Assembly: GCF_001988955.1 (NCBI RefSeq)
Contig: NZ_CP014263.1
Span: 434,001-498,000 of the forward strand
From: Spirosoma montaniterrae
GTDB taxonomy: Bacteria > Bacteroidota > Bacteroidia > Cytophagales > Spirosomataceae
Direction: 5' to 3'
Length of the DNA stretch: 64,000 bases
Positions within the stretch are counted from its first letter, which is position 1. Each line of letters begins with the position of its first letter. The position numbers were made by a program, and so were the translations under genes. The notes below the pieces were generated by a model. The model was not told where the DNA came from. It did not search any database and saw nothing but the letters and a program-made list of their open reading frames with translations. Shown one piece after another: positions 55,498 to 63,493 of this stretch.

Positions 55498-57060
55498 ATG
55501 CAAAATTATTCGATACTCTGGGCCGATGATGAGATTGATCTCCTCAAACCCCACATCCTGTTTCTGAAAAACAAAGGCTACGATATCACGCCCGTCAATA
55601 GCGGAGCCGACGCCCTCGATCAGGTCGAGCAGGTTAACTACGACGTGGTGTTTCTCGATGAAATGATGCCCGGCATGACGGGGCTGGAAACCCTGCAACA
55701 AATTAAGCAGATACGCCCCAACCTGCCCGTGGTGATGATTACCAAGAGCGAAGAAGAACACATCATGGAAGAAGCCATCGGTTCTAAAATCGCTGATTAC
55801 CTGATCAAACCGCTCAACCCGAATCAGATTCTGCTGTCGGTAAAAAAGATTCTGGATAACAAACGGCTCGTAACTGAGCGTACCAACATTGGCTACCAGC
55901 AGGATTTTCGGAACATCTCGATGCAGTACAACGACCGCATGGACCACGAGGAATGGGCGGACGTGTACAAAAAACTGATTTACTGGGAGTTGGAGTTAGA
56001 TGCTTCGCAGGATAAGAGCATGGGCGAAGTCATGAACATGCAGAAGAGTGAGGCCAATGCCACCTTCTGTAAGTTCATCATGGACAACTACGAAGACTGG
56101 CTCAACGACCCCAAAGCCGACAGCCCCGTCATGTCGCATCAGTTGATGCGCAAGAAGGTGTTTCCGTTATTGACGCAGGGCGACAGCAGCCCCCTATTCT
56201 TCATTTTGATCGATAATCTGCGTTACGATCAGTGGAAAGCCATTGAGCCGCTGTTGGCCGATTATTTTACGGTTGAAGAAGAAAGTCCGTATTACTCGAT
56301 TCTGCCCACTACCACCGGCTTCGCCCGCAACGCCATTTTTTCGGGCATGATGCCGAGTGAGATGGAACGCAAACATCCCGATTTGTGGGTCAACGACGAT
56401 AACGAGGACGAGGGGCTGAACAACCACGAAGATGAGTTTCTGCGTCGGCAGCTTCAGCAGAGCCGGTTAGACATCAAGATGTCGTACCACAAAATCCTGA
56501 ACGTAAATCAGGGTAAATCGTTGGTCGACAACTTCAACAACCTGTTGCAGAATCAGTTGAACGTTGTGGTCTACAACTTCGTAGACATGCTCAGCCACGC
56601 CCGCACCGACATGGCGATGATTAAAGAACTTGCCCCCGACGAATCGGCCTACCGCAGCATTACGCGGTCGTGGTTTTTGCATTCGCCCCTGCTCGAATTC
56701 GTACAGAAAATTGCGGCCAAAGGCGGGCGGCTCGTTGTCACAACCGACCACGGCATGATTCGGGTGCAGAAACCGGCCAAGATTGTCGGCTACCGCGAAA
56801 CCAACACCAACCTACGCTACAAACAGGGCAAGAACCTCGGCTTCGACGACAATCACCTGTTCGTAGGCCGCAAACCCGAACGGCTTTTTCTGCCGAAGCC
56901 GCACGTATCGACAGCCTACGTGTTCACGCTTGAGGATTATTTCTTCGCCTACCCGAACAATTACAATTATTACGTGAACCATTACCGCAACACCTTCCAG
57001 CATGGGGGCGTGTCGCTCGAAGAAGTCATTATTCCATTCGCATATCTGAAGTCGAAGTAA
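55498..57060 (+). CDS. porX: PorX: response regulator with PglZ (phosphatase-like) domain, T9SS regulator
   Basis: A 520-residue cytoplasmic protein from the ATG at 55498. The receiver domain (1-120) has the acidic pair Asp10-Asp11 (ILWADDEIDLL), the phospho-acceptor Asp54 (VVFLDEMMPGMTG) and Lys in DYLIKPLNP. The rest is a PglZ/alkaline-phosphatase-like domain with FFILIDNLRYDQWK, the nucleophile region LPTTTGFARNAIFSG, FVDMLSHARTDM and VVTTDHGMIRVQKP. PorX works with the sensor kinase PorY to control type IX secretion genes and has nucleotide/oligonucleotide phosphodiesterase activity in characterised cases. Here it stands among T9SS cargo and a PorU-like gene. A clear terminator follows. 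Confidence 0.93.
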   Translation: MQNYSILWADDEIDLLKPHILFLKNKGYDITPVNSGADALDQVEQVNYDVVFLDEMMPGMTGLETLQQIKQIRPNLPVVMITKSEEEHIMEEAIGSKIADYLIKPLNPNQILLSVKKILDNKRLVTERTNIGYQQDFRNISMQYNDRMDHEEWADVYKKLIYWELELDASQDKSMGEVMNMQKSEANATFCKFIMDNYEDWLNDPKADSPVMSHQLMRKKVFPLLTQGDSSPLFFILIDNLRYDQWKAIEPLLADYFTVEEESPYYSILPTTTGFARNAIFSGMMPSEMERKHPDLWVNDDNEDEGLNNHEDEFLRRQLQQSRLDIKMSYHKILNVNQGKSLVDNFNNLLQNQLNVVVYNFVDMLSHARTDMAMIKELAPDESAYRSITRSWFLHSPLLEFVQKIAAKGGRLVVTTDHGMIRVQKPAKIVGYRETNTNLRYKQGKNLGFDDNHLFVGRKPERLFLPKPHVSTAYVFTLEDYFFAYPNNYNYYVNHYRNTFQHGGVSLEEVIIPFAYLKSK

Positions 57061-57081
57061 GACGCATCTCAAGAATACTGT

Positions 57082-57120
57082 AAGGCAGGCAACGCGTTTA
57101 AGATGTTGCCTGCCTTTTTT
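57082..57120 (+). terminator. Intrinsic terminator after porX
   Basis: AAGGCAGGCAAC (57082-57093) pairs perfectly with GTTGCCTGCCTT (57105-57116) around an 11-nt loop, followed by a T-run. This is a textbook rho-independent terminator 21 bp after the porX stop. Confidence 0.9.
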
Positions 57121-57179
57121 GCAAAAGACACACTACTTACTTATATAGCAGCTTCAACTTGCTATTAGTAAAGTAACCA

Positions 57180-57452
57180 ATGCTGTTTCAATGGGACGAA
57201 AGGAATTTGAAAAAAGTTGATAAAGTTCGGGCCAGTGGACGAGAGTTTACCGGCGTAAGTAATCAAATGCGCGTACTGTGTGTTATCTTCGTGGTAAGGG
57301 ATGGTGTGATTCGCATTTTTAACGTTTGGAGAGCCAAACAAACCGCTTTGAAAAAATACTATGCGGAAGAAACTAACGACGAAGCAGCAGCAGCACGTAA
57401 TCAGGCAAACACTGACCCCAACGGAGATAAACCGGCTGGAAAACTACCCTGA
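57180..57452 (+). CDS. BrnT-like toxin, internally shortened and C-terminally extended
   Basis: A 90-residue ORF. The start MLFQWDERNLKKV resembles the FxWDExNxxK opening of BrnT RNase toxins, and SGREFTGVSNQMRVLCVIFV plus GVIRIFNVWRAKQTALKKYY matches the central strands and the final RVISAR..T.xERxxY block. The helical part usually found between these two (about 20 residues) is absent, and after KKYY the frame runs on for 30 residues through the next gene. So it may be a degraded toxin. The following small ORF would be the antitoxin. Confidence 0.5.
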   Translation: MLFQWDERNLKKVDKVRASGREFTGVSNQMRVLCVIFVVRDGVIRIFNVWRAKQTALKKYYAEETNDEAAAARNQANTDPNGDKPAGKLP

Positions 57453-57528
57453 TGCCCGACCAGTCAGCCACACCGAGTTTGAAAGCCTGATTGCCGCCAG
57501 CAAAAAACAGGTAAAAGAGTCGGCATGA
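57361..57528 (+). CDS. Small antitoxin-like protein downstream of BrnT-like ORF
   Basis: A 55-residue ORF starting at an ATG within the tail of the BrnT-like frame: MRKKLTTKQQQHVIRQTLTP, then TEINRLENYPDARPVSHTEF, ending KKQVKESA. The position right after a BrnT-like gene and the small basic/acidic character fit a BrnA-type or other antitoxin, but no clear ribbon-helix-helix motif is seen. It overlaps the toxin frame by 92 bp. Confidence 0.45.
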   Translation: MRKKLTTKQQQHVIRQTLTPTEINRLENYPDARPVSHTEFESLIAASKKQVKESA

Positions 57529-57568
57529 TTTTAGTTCAGGATAGTAGCCCAATCATTACGTAACCATC

Positions 57569-60217
57569 ATGCGAACAGGCTTTTGCATTGTGTTTTGCCT
57601 GCTGGTTTCGTTTTTGACGAAAGCGCAGCAACCGTTTGGTAATGAGTGGATTAATTCGACACAATCGTATGTAAAAATCTCGATTGTTCAGACGGGCATC
57701 TACCGCGTTGGCTACAGCGACATTCGGGTTGCCGACGCTACACTGACGCAGACTAATCCCATTAACTGGCAGTTATTTCACCGGGGCCGCGAGGTTGCTA
57801 TGCGCGTCGTGGGGCAGACTGATGGGCGGTTCGATGCAGGCGATTACATTGAGTTTTATGCCACAGGCCACGATGGCGCGTCTGATTCGCTCCTGTATCG
57901 CCCGCAAAAACGTCTGCATCCGTACCAAACACTCTTCTCCGACACTACCGCCTGTTTCCTGACGTATAACCCCGGCCAACCGGGTCGGCGCGTAGTTGAG
58001 CGGAACGATGCGGCTATCGGTCTTGCGCCCGAACCGTTTCATGTTGAAACCGTCGTTCGGGCGTTCACCAGCGATTATTCGTTCAATAACCTGAAAAGTA
58101 TTGAACCGTTTTTGCAGCAAAGTTTTTACGAACCCGGCGAAGGCTGGACCGGTCCCATCATTAAAAATGACTCGGTGGGCATCGTAACGCTGCCGTTTGT
58201 GAATCGGGTGCGGGCTGCGTGGCCCATCACACTAAGCGGCATGGTCAATGGGCGCGACAATGCCGATCATGAGATTTCCGTACAGACCGATGCGGCTCTG
58301 GAAAAACCCATTGCCGAACTCCAGTCTTATGGCTTTCTATCGGAGTCGTTTGAGGGTGTAGTGAAGCCAGAATCAATTCAGCGAGAGCAACTTAGCGTCC
58401 GGCTCCAAGCCCAAAAAACGGCGGCTACCAATAATTTTTCGCTTGCCTATCTGACACTGACGTACCCGCAGACTACGGACATGGGCGGGCAATCGGCCAA
58501 ACTGTTTCGTCTGCCACCCGGCTCGCGCCAAACGGCTTTGCTTAGTGTTGCCAACCCGGTTCCTAATGCCGTAGCCTACGACATCAGCGACCCGTATGCC
58601 TGTCGGTGGCTGGTCGTGCAGCCTACTGACAACCGGGCGCAGGTAGTTGTTGGGCAGGCCGGGTTGGGTCGTAGTGTCCTGCTCACAAATCAGTTTCAAA
58701 AACCCGCAGCGTTGCGTTCGGTCCGGTTTCGGAATAGTTTTCCGGTGTCGGCCAATTACCTGATTATTACGCACGCATCGCTACGGTCGTCGGCGGTGGC
58801 GTATGCGGCTTATCGGTCGTCGGCATCGGGGGGTGGGCATGTGCCGTTTGTAGTAGAGGCCGATTCGCTGTACGACCAGTTCAACTACGGCGAACGCAGC
58901 CCGCTGGCTCTTCGGCAGTTTGCCAATTTTATGCTGAGTCGGTCATCTATCAACAACCTGTTGCTGATTGGCCGGGCCAACAGTTACCCGTACACCACCA
59001 AAACCAGCCCCGACAATTTGGTGCCAACCATTGGCTACCCCGGTTCCGACGTGTTGCTGACGGCGGGCCTGCGCGGCTATCCCATCAATACGCCCGCCAT
59101 CCCAACCGGTCGTATCACGGCTACAGCCAACGAGCAGGTGCTGAACTACCTACGAAAGGTACAGCAGTTTGAAACCAACACACCCAACGACCTGTGGCGT
59201 AAGCAGATTGTGCATGTCAGCGGGGGTAAAAATCCGGGCGAAATCCAAAGTCTGAAAGCCGATCTGGGCGGCTTAGCCGATTTATTTACTACCAGTTTGC
59301 TGGGCGGTTCGGTCAATGTTTTTTATAAAACAACTACCGCCGAAGTCGAGAAAATAAATATTGCGCCGTTGGTGAACGATGGGGTAGGGCTGATTACGTT
59401 TTTCGGCCATGCGGGGCCGAGCGTAACCGACGTGAATTTTGGCTTTGCTTCGCCCCCCGAAAATGGCTTTCGGAATTCGCGCTACCCGCTGATGATTTTC
59501 AACGGTTGTGGCGTAGGCGAAATTTTCTCGCGGTTCAATACCTTGTCGACCGACTGGCTGCTGGCTCCCGACAAAGGGGCCGTATCGGTACTGGCGCATT
59601 CGTACTGGAGTTACCAATACCCAACCACGCGTTACCTGACAAAACTGTACGGTTATCTATTCGACAATCCGGCCACGCTTGGCGCGTCGATAGGGCAGGT
59701 TCAGCAGCAGGTAAATCAGGCTGTTGAGCGGGAAAGCACAGACCCGTTCGATGTGTCGGTTATTACGCAGATGGTGTTGCAGGGCGACCCAGCCGTGCGG
59801 CTTTTTCCGTTGTCAAGTCCTGATTTCGCCGTCGATGCCAAACAACTTTTCCTGAAGTCGCTGGTGGCTGGCCGTTCGCTCGGCAGTAGCGACTCGCTTC
59901 GGCTGGTGGTGCCACTTGCCAACGCAGGCCGCTTTGTGCCGGGCCAATCCATGCGTATTTCGATTGTAAAAGTCGGGGCTACCACCACTACGCAACTGAT
60001 TCAGCAGGCTGGTTTCCGCTACCGCGATACGCTGGTGTACACGCTGCCCAAAGATGAGAAGCTACAGCGCATCGACGTAATTATCGACCCGGACAACCAA
60101 CTTACAGAACTGACCAAAGCCAATAACCGGGCTACGCTCCAGATCGATTGGGCGAAAGCGCAGTATAGCAGCAGCTATCCCCCAACGCCCTGCCCGACCG
60201 TGTGGCACCTCAGCTAA
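57569..60217 (+). CDS. porU: PorU-like type IX secretion sortase (C25 gingipain fold), 5' part of frameshifted gene
   Basis: An 882-residue frame beginning with a signal peptide (MRTGFCIVFCLLVSFLTKAQ). The N-terminal part (QPFGNEWINSTQSYVKISIV) is typical of PorU pro-regions, and residues about 430-770 form the C25 peptidase domain with the catalytic pair His614 (LITFFGHAGPS) and Cys647 (MIFNGCGVGEIF). PorU cleaves T9SS sorting domains and attaches cargo to the cell surface. The frame ends early at 60217, but the following 208 residues continue in the next frame, so the true gene is 57569-60825 with one missing base near 60176-60184. It could also be a gingipain-like cargo protease, since the C-terminal part ends in a sorting-like domain. 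Confidence 0.75.
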   Translation: MRTGFCIVFCLLVSFLTKAQQPFGNEWINSTQSYVKISIVQTGIYRVGYSDIRVADATLTQTNPINWQLFHRGREVAMRVVGQTDGRFDAGDYIEFYATGHDGASDSLLYRPQKRLHPYQTLFSDTTACFLTYNPGQPGRRVVERNDAAIGLAPEPFHVETVVRAFTSDYSFNNLKSIEPFLQQSFYEPGEGWTGPIIKNDSVGIVTLPFVNRVRAAWPITLSGMVNGRDNADHEISVQTDAALEKPIAELQSYGFLSESFEGVVKPESIQREQLSVRLQAQKTAATNNFSLAYLTLTYPQTTDMGGQSAKLFRLPPGSRQTALLSVANPVPNAVAYDISDPYACRWLVVQPTDNRAQVVVGQAGLGRSVLLTNQFQKPAALRSVRFRNSFPVSANYLIITHASLRSSAVAYAAYRSSASGGGHVPFVVEADSLYDQFNYGERSPLALRQFANFMLSRSSINNLLLIGRANSYPYTTKTSPDNLVPTIGYPGSDVLLTAGLRGYPINTPAIPTGRITATANEQVLNYLRKVQQFETNTPNDLWRKQIVHVSGGKNPGEIQSLKADLGGLADLFTTSLLGGSVNVFYKTTTAEVEKINIAPLVNDGVGLITFFGHAGPSVTDVNFGFASPPENGFRNSRYPLMIFNGCGVGEIFSRFNTLSTDWLLAPDKGAVSVLAHSYWSYQYPTTRYLTKLYGYLFDNPATLGASIGQVQQQVNQAVERESTDPFDVSVITQMVLQGDPAVRLFPLSSPDFAVDAKQLFLKSLVAGRSLGSSDSLRLVVPLANAGRFVPGQSMRISIVKVGATTTTQLIQQAGFRYRDTLVYTLPKDEKLQRIDVIIDPDNQLTELTKANNRATLQIDWAKAQYSSSYPPTPCPTVWHLS

Positions 60218-60825
60218 CCGTATTCGTTAACGGGGCCATCCGTGAAAATAAGGCTGTGGTAGGGCAGAAAACCAACGTATCGGTGTTGCTGCTGGACGAA
60301 AACCCGCTGTCGATAAGTGACACAAGCGCGGTAGAAATCTACCTGAAAGCCTGCGAAACCTGCGACCTGCGAAAACTGCCCGCCCGTATGGTATCGGTGT
60401 CGGCAACGTCGGCTAATCAGGTGCAGGTCGACGGCGATTTACAGCTCGATACCGGACAGACGTATCAACTGCTGGTGTTTGGCAAAGACGCTGCCGGCAA
60501 TCGAACACAGCCCCCTTATCGACTCACTGTCAATACTATAGCTTCTGATGAGCTTATTGCCGTGCGAGTATATCCGAACCCGGCCCAGACGTATGCCCGG
60601 TTTGAATGGGACCTGAACGTGCGCGAGTTACCCACCGACGCAAGGCTGAGGATTTATGATGCGGCAGGCCGGGAGATAGGTGTTTATTCCGTGTCAGTAA
60701 CAACCGGACGCAATAGTATGCTGTGGCAGGCTCCTGCACCTGGCCTGTACGTTTACAGGCTCCATCTGACCTGGGGCGACGGTCGTACCGAACGGCATAC
60801 TGGCAAGTTGATCTGGCAACGTTAG
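60202..60825 (+). CDS. porU: 3' part of the frameshifted PorU-like gene
   Basis: A 207-residue frame that begins at a GTG (60202) only because it is the first start after the shift. Read upstream in this frame, the sequence is NALPDRVAPQLTVFVNGAIR, which joins naturally to SSYPP of the preceding frame at the C5 run TATCCCCCAACG; one extra C would restore the frame. It contains a beta-domain (about 1-110) and a C-terminal FlgD-like/T9SS-like domain (VRVYPNPAQTYARFEW ... PAPGLYVYRLHLTWGDGRTE). It overlaps the antisense lipoprotein gene end by 4 bp. Confidence 0.7.
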   Translation: MAPQLTVFVNGAIRENKAVVGQKTNVSVLLLDENPLSISDTSAVEIYLKACETCDLRKLPARMVSVSATSANQVQVDGDLQLDTGQTYQLLVFGKDAAGNRTQPPYRLTVNTIASDELIAVRVYPNPAQTYARFEWDLNVRELPTDARLRIYDAAGREIGVYSVSVTTGRNSMLWQAPAPGLYVYRLHLTWGDGRTERHTGKLIWQR

Positions 60826-61526
60826 GGCAACCGGTTGCTGGTCAGCAGCGACCACCGCTGCCGACGGCCCGACGCAATGATGCCTTTGCCGATGCAGTCG
60901 GGTGTAGTCTGGCAGAAAGCCAGCGATTCGTTTTCCTGATAGACCAACCCGATGTTGAGCGCGTAAACCTGTCGATACCGATTCAGATCAACTAATGTCG
61001 AATCATTGCGGCCTACAACCGTCACCGTTTGGTCGAACTGGCGCGTACCCACACGAAATGGCTGATTAAGTGCTTCGTAGCGCAGCAGCGTATCGGGGCT
61101 GGCATTGTAGGCGTTCACGTTCCAGGATGTGGCCGTGGTAATCGGGAACAGCAGCCGGCGTTTAGGCACGTTGTTGTCTTGTACAACGACTTCTGCTGGA
61201 TTTTTATAAACCGTTCGGATGGCGTTTATTTGCCAGTCGGCCCGGTCGTTGTTGCGAATGGATTCTTCGATTATGAAAAACGGTTGCCCATTCTGACTGA
61301 ACGAGCGGATTACTTTTTGCTGCAACTGAAACGTTCGCTCTACAACGTTGCCCGATACAGAGTAGGTTTGCTGCGTTACCCAATAAATCCAGGAATCGCC
61401 GACTTGCAGCGGAAAATAAGCTGTGTCGTCGGGCGCGGGCGTAGCTTCGTCAGAACGGCAGCTTTCGCCCAAACCGATTAAGAGCAGTAGGAAAACGAAT
61501 CCGATAAAGCGATAGAACGAGCGCAT
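60822..61526 (-). CDS. Lipoprotein of unknown function
   Basis: A 234-residue protein with signal MRSFYRFIGFVFLLLLIGLG and lipobox ESC, then RSDEATPAPDDTAYFPLQVG. The DTAYFPLQVGDSWIYWVTQQ start is seen in a group of Bacteroidota lipoproteins. The rest is beta-rich (VVVQDNNVPKRRLLFPITTA) and ends with a pair of Cys in LAFCQTTPDCIGKG. No enzymatic motif is seen. It is convergent with the PorU-like gene and divergent from the synthetase gene, with only 23 bp between their starts. Confidence 0.8.
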   Translation of the reverse strand: MRSFYRFIGFVFLLLLIGLGESCRSDEATPAPDDTAYFPLQVGDSWIYWVTQQTYSVSGNVVERTFQLQQKVIRSFSQNGQPFFIIEESIRNNDRADWQINAIRTVYKNPAEVVVQDNNVPKRRLLFPITTATSWNVNAYNASPDTLLRYEALNQPFRVGTRQFDQTVTVVGRNDSTLVDLNRYRQVYALNIGLVYQENESLAFCQTTPDCIGKGIIASGRRQRWSLLTSNRLP

Positions 61527-61549
61527 AACGGGCCGAAATTACAAATTCT

Positions 61550-63493
61550 ATGGGTGGTATTGCCGGTATTATTCGTTTCGATCAGCAAACCGTGTCGCCT
61601 GACCAACTTGTCGCCATGAGCGATATACTGGCACATCGGGGTAATGCGGTGCACCAAACCGTTGACAATGGGGTGTTAATGGCGTTTGGCGGGGGAGTAG
61701 ACGAGTACCAACCGGCTTCTGTATGGGCCGTGGCCGATGCAACCGTTTTTGAGGAAGGCCCTTTAAATCAGCTACTTACTGATGCATATTTAACGCAAAA
61801 TTTATCGGCATTCAACGGACTGAACGCTGATTTTGCTGTGGCAATCTACGATGCCCGGCAACGAACGGTTAGCTGCGTTCGCGACCCGCTGGGCGTTAAA
61901 CCGCTCTACTACACGCATGTGCCGGGTCGATTTTTTGCCTTCGCTTCCGAAATAAAAGCTCTGCTGACGCTGCCCGACGTACCGACTGTTCCGAACGAAG
62001 CCAAATTTCGGGAATACCTGACTTGGCCGACCGACTACGTGCCGTACAGTGCTGAAACGTTCTATCGGCACATTTACAGCGTATTGCCCGGCTATGCCAT
62101 TCGGGTAAATACCCATTCGGTTGAAACGGTTCCGTACTGGACGCCCAATCCCGCCGTATTGGACGGACTGTTGGCCCCCGACGATTACGCAGCACTGTTT
62201 CAGGAACGATTTACGACCGCTATCGACCGCCGTATGCGCGGCAGAGAGCGTGTCGGCGCGCATCTGAGTGGCGGGCTTGATTCGTCGTCTGTTAGTTGCG
62301 TGGCGCAGCAGTTGCTGCGTAAACAGCAACGACCTGCATTGCATACGTTCAACATCGATACCCGGCAGCCCGAAGCCGACGAACAGAATTACGCGCAAGC
62401 CGTGGTTGAGCAGTGGCAAACGCAGCACCAGCGCGTAACGCCCCTGCCCGACGTGCTGGCGTCGGTGCTGGAAATCAACCGGTTGTTCGACCGGCCAGAG
62501 CAGTTCATTATTCCCTCGAGCTTTCACCTGAGCGTATCGCAGTCGGCCCGGCAGGTGGGTTGCGACCTGCTGCTAACTGGCCACGACGGCGACAGCGTGA
62601 TTCCGACCGGATTTGACTACATCGATCAACTGCTCGACGCCAGCGAGTGGGCGCAACTCGAACAGGCTTGTCATCAATTTGTTTCGTTTCATGAACGCGA
62701 TCTGACAGCCGTTCGGCCCGACTGGTTTACGCTGAACGACCGGGCCAGGTATGAAGCTTATGTGTTGTCGGTATTGGGGGGGGCAGTGAAGAAACGGTTT
62801 CGGGTACAATCAGTTTTGGCATTCGGGGTTACGCTGAAGACCTTACAGACGCATTTGCGACTTTCGGCAGGGGCCATTGCTGCTTACGTAGTCAGACGAA
62901 TACACCGAAAAATAACTCATCAGCGGGTCGTCAACCAATTATTCACCCCTGATTTTCAGCATCGGTTTGCGCCTACCCCGGCATCTACAACCGGCGAACG
63001 GTCGGCGGCTTTATCGGCAGAATTTGGCGTACCGATAAGCCAGATTATCAACACAACCAATGTGATTTGTAATGAGCAATTAAACCATATTGGGGCGTAT
63101 TACGGCCATGAGTACAGTTTCCCTTTTTTCGACCGGAACGTGCTTGAACTGGGGTTGTTTACACCGCTGTCTGTGCATTTCAGCAATGGTCATGGGCGCG
63201 GCCTGATTCGTCACGGGCTGCGCCATGTGTTGCCCCCGATTGTAGCTGCCCGAGTGAGCAAGGCTAATTTTATCGGGTATAGCACCCAGGCAGCCCAGCA
63301 GTTATACAACGCTGCCTATGAGCAGTTTAGCGCACCATCACACCCAATCTGGGCTGTAATTGACCCAGGGGCTTTTGCTCAGATTAAAGCCGTTGTTTTT
63401 AATGACAAGTACCCCATTCGGCGAAAAACGCGTTATAACTGGCTACTGAGCCGGACAATCTACGCGGCCCTCTGGCTGAATTCACTGCGCTAA
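61550..63493 (+). CDS. Asparagine synthetase B homologue without glutaminase Cys (lasso-cyclase-like)
   Basis: A 647-residue two-domain protein. The N-terminal Ntn-type glutaminase domain is present (MGGIAGIIRFDQQTVSPDQL, DPLGVKPLYYTHVPG, FASEIKALL) but the second residue is Gly instead of the catalytic Cys, so glutamine hydrolysis should be lost. The C-terminal domain keeps the ATP-pyrophosphatase loop S240-GGLDSSSV and LLLTGHDGDSVIPTGFDYID. Cys-less AsnB homologues include lasso-peptide macrolactam synthetases, which join the core N-terminus to an Asp/Glu side chain, and also other amide-forming enzymes. The neighbouring NTP_transf_5 gene supports the RiPP reading. No precursor is seen right beside it. 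Confidence 0.82.
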   Translation: MGGIAGIIRFDQQTVSPDQLVAMSDILAHRGNAVHQTVDNGVLMAFGGGVDEYQPASVWAVADATVFEEGPLNQLLTDAYLTQNLSAFNGLNADFAVAIYDARQRTVSCVRDPLGVKPLYYTHVPGRFFAFASEIKALLTLPDVPTVPNEAKFREYLTWPTDYVPYSAETFYRHIYSVLPGYAIRVNTHSVETVPYWTPNPAVLDGLLAPDDYAALFQERFTTAIDRRMRGRERVGAHLSGGLDSSSVSCVAQQLLRKQQRPALHTFNIDTRQPEADEQNYAQAVVEQWQTQHQRVTPLPDVLASVLEINRLFDRPEQFIIPSSFHLSVSQSARQVGCDLLLTGHDGDSVIPTGFDYIDQLLDASEWAQLEQACHQFVSFHERDLTAVRPDWFTLNDRARYEAYVLSVLGGAVKKRFRVQSVLAFGVTLKTLQTHLRLSAGAIAAYVVRRIHRKITHQRVVNQLFTPDFQHRFAPTPASTTGERSAALSAEFGVPISQIINTTNVICNEQLNHIGAYYGHEYSFPFFDRNVLELGLFTPLSVHFSNGHGRGLIRHGLRHVLPPIVAARVSKANFIGYSTQAAQQLYNAAYEQFSAPSHPIWAVIDPGAFAQIKAVVFNDKYPIRRKTRYNWLLSRTIYAALWLNSLR

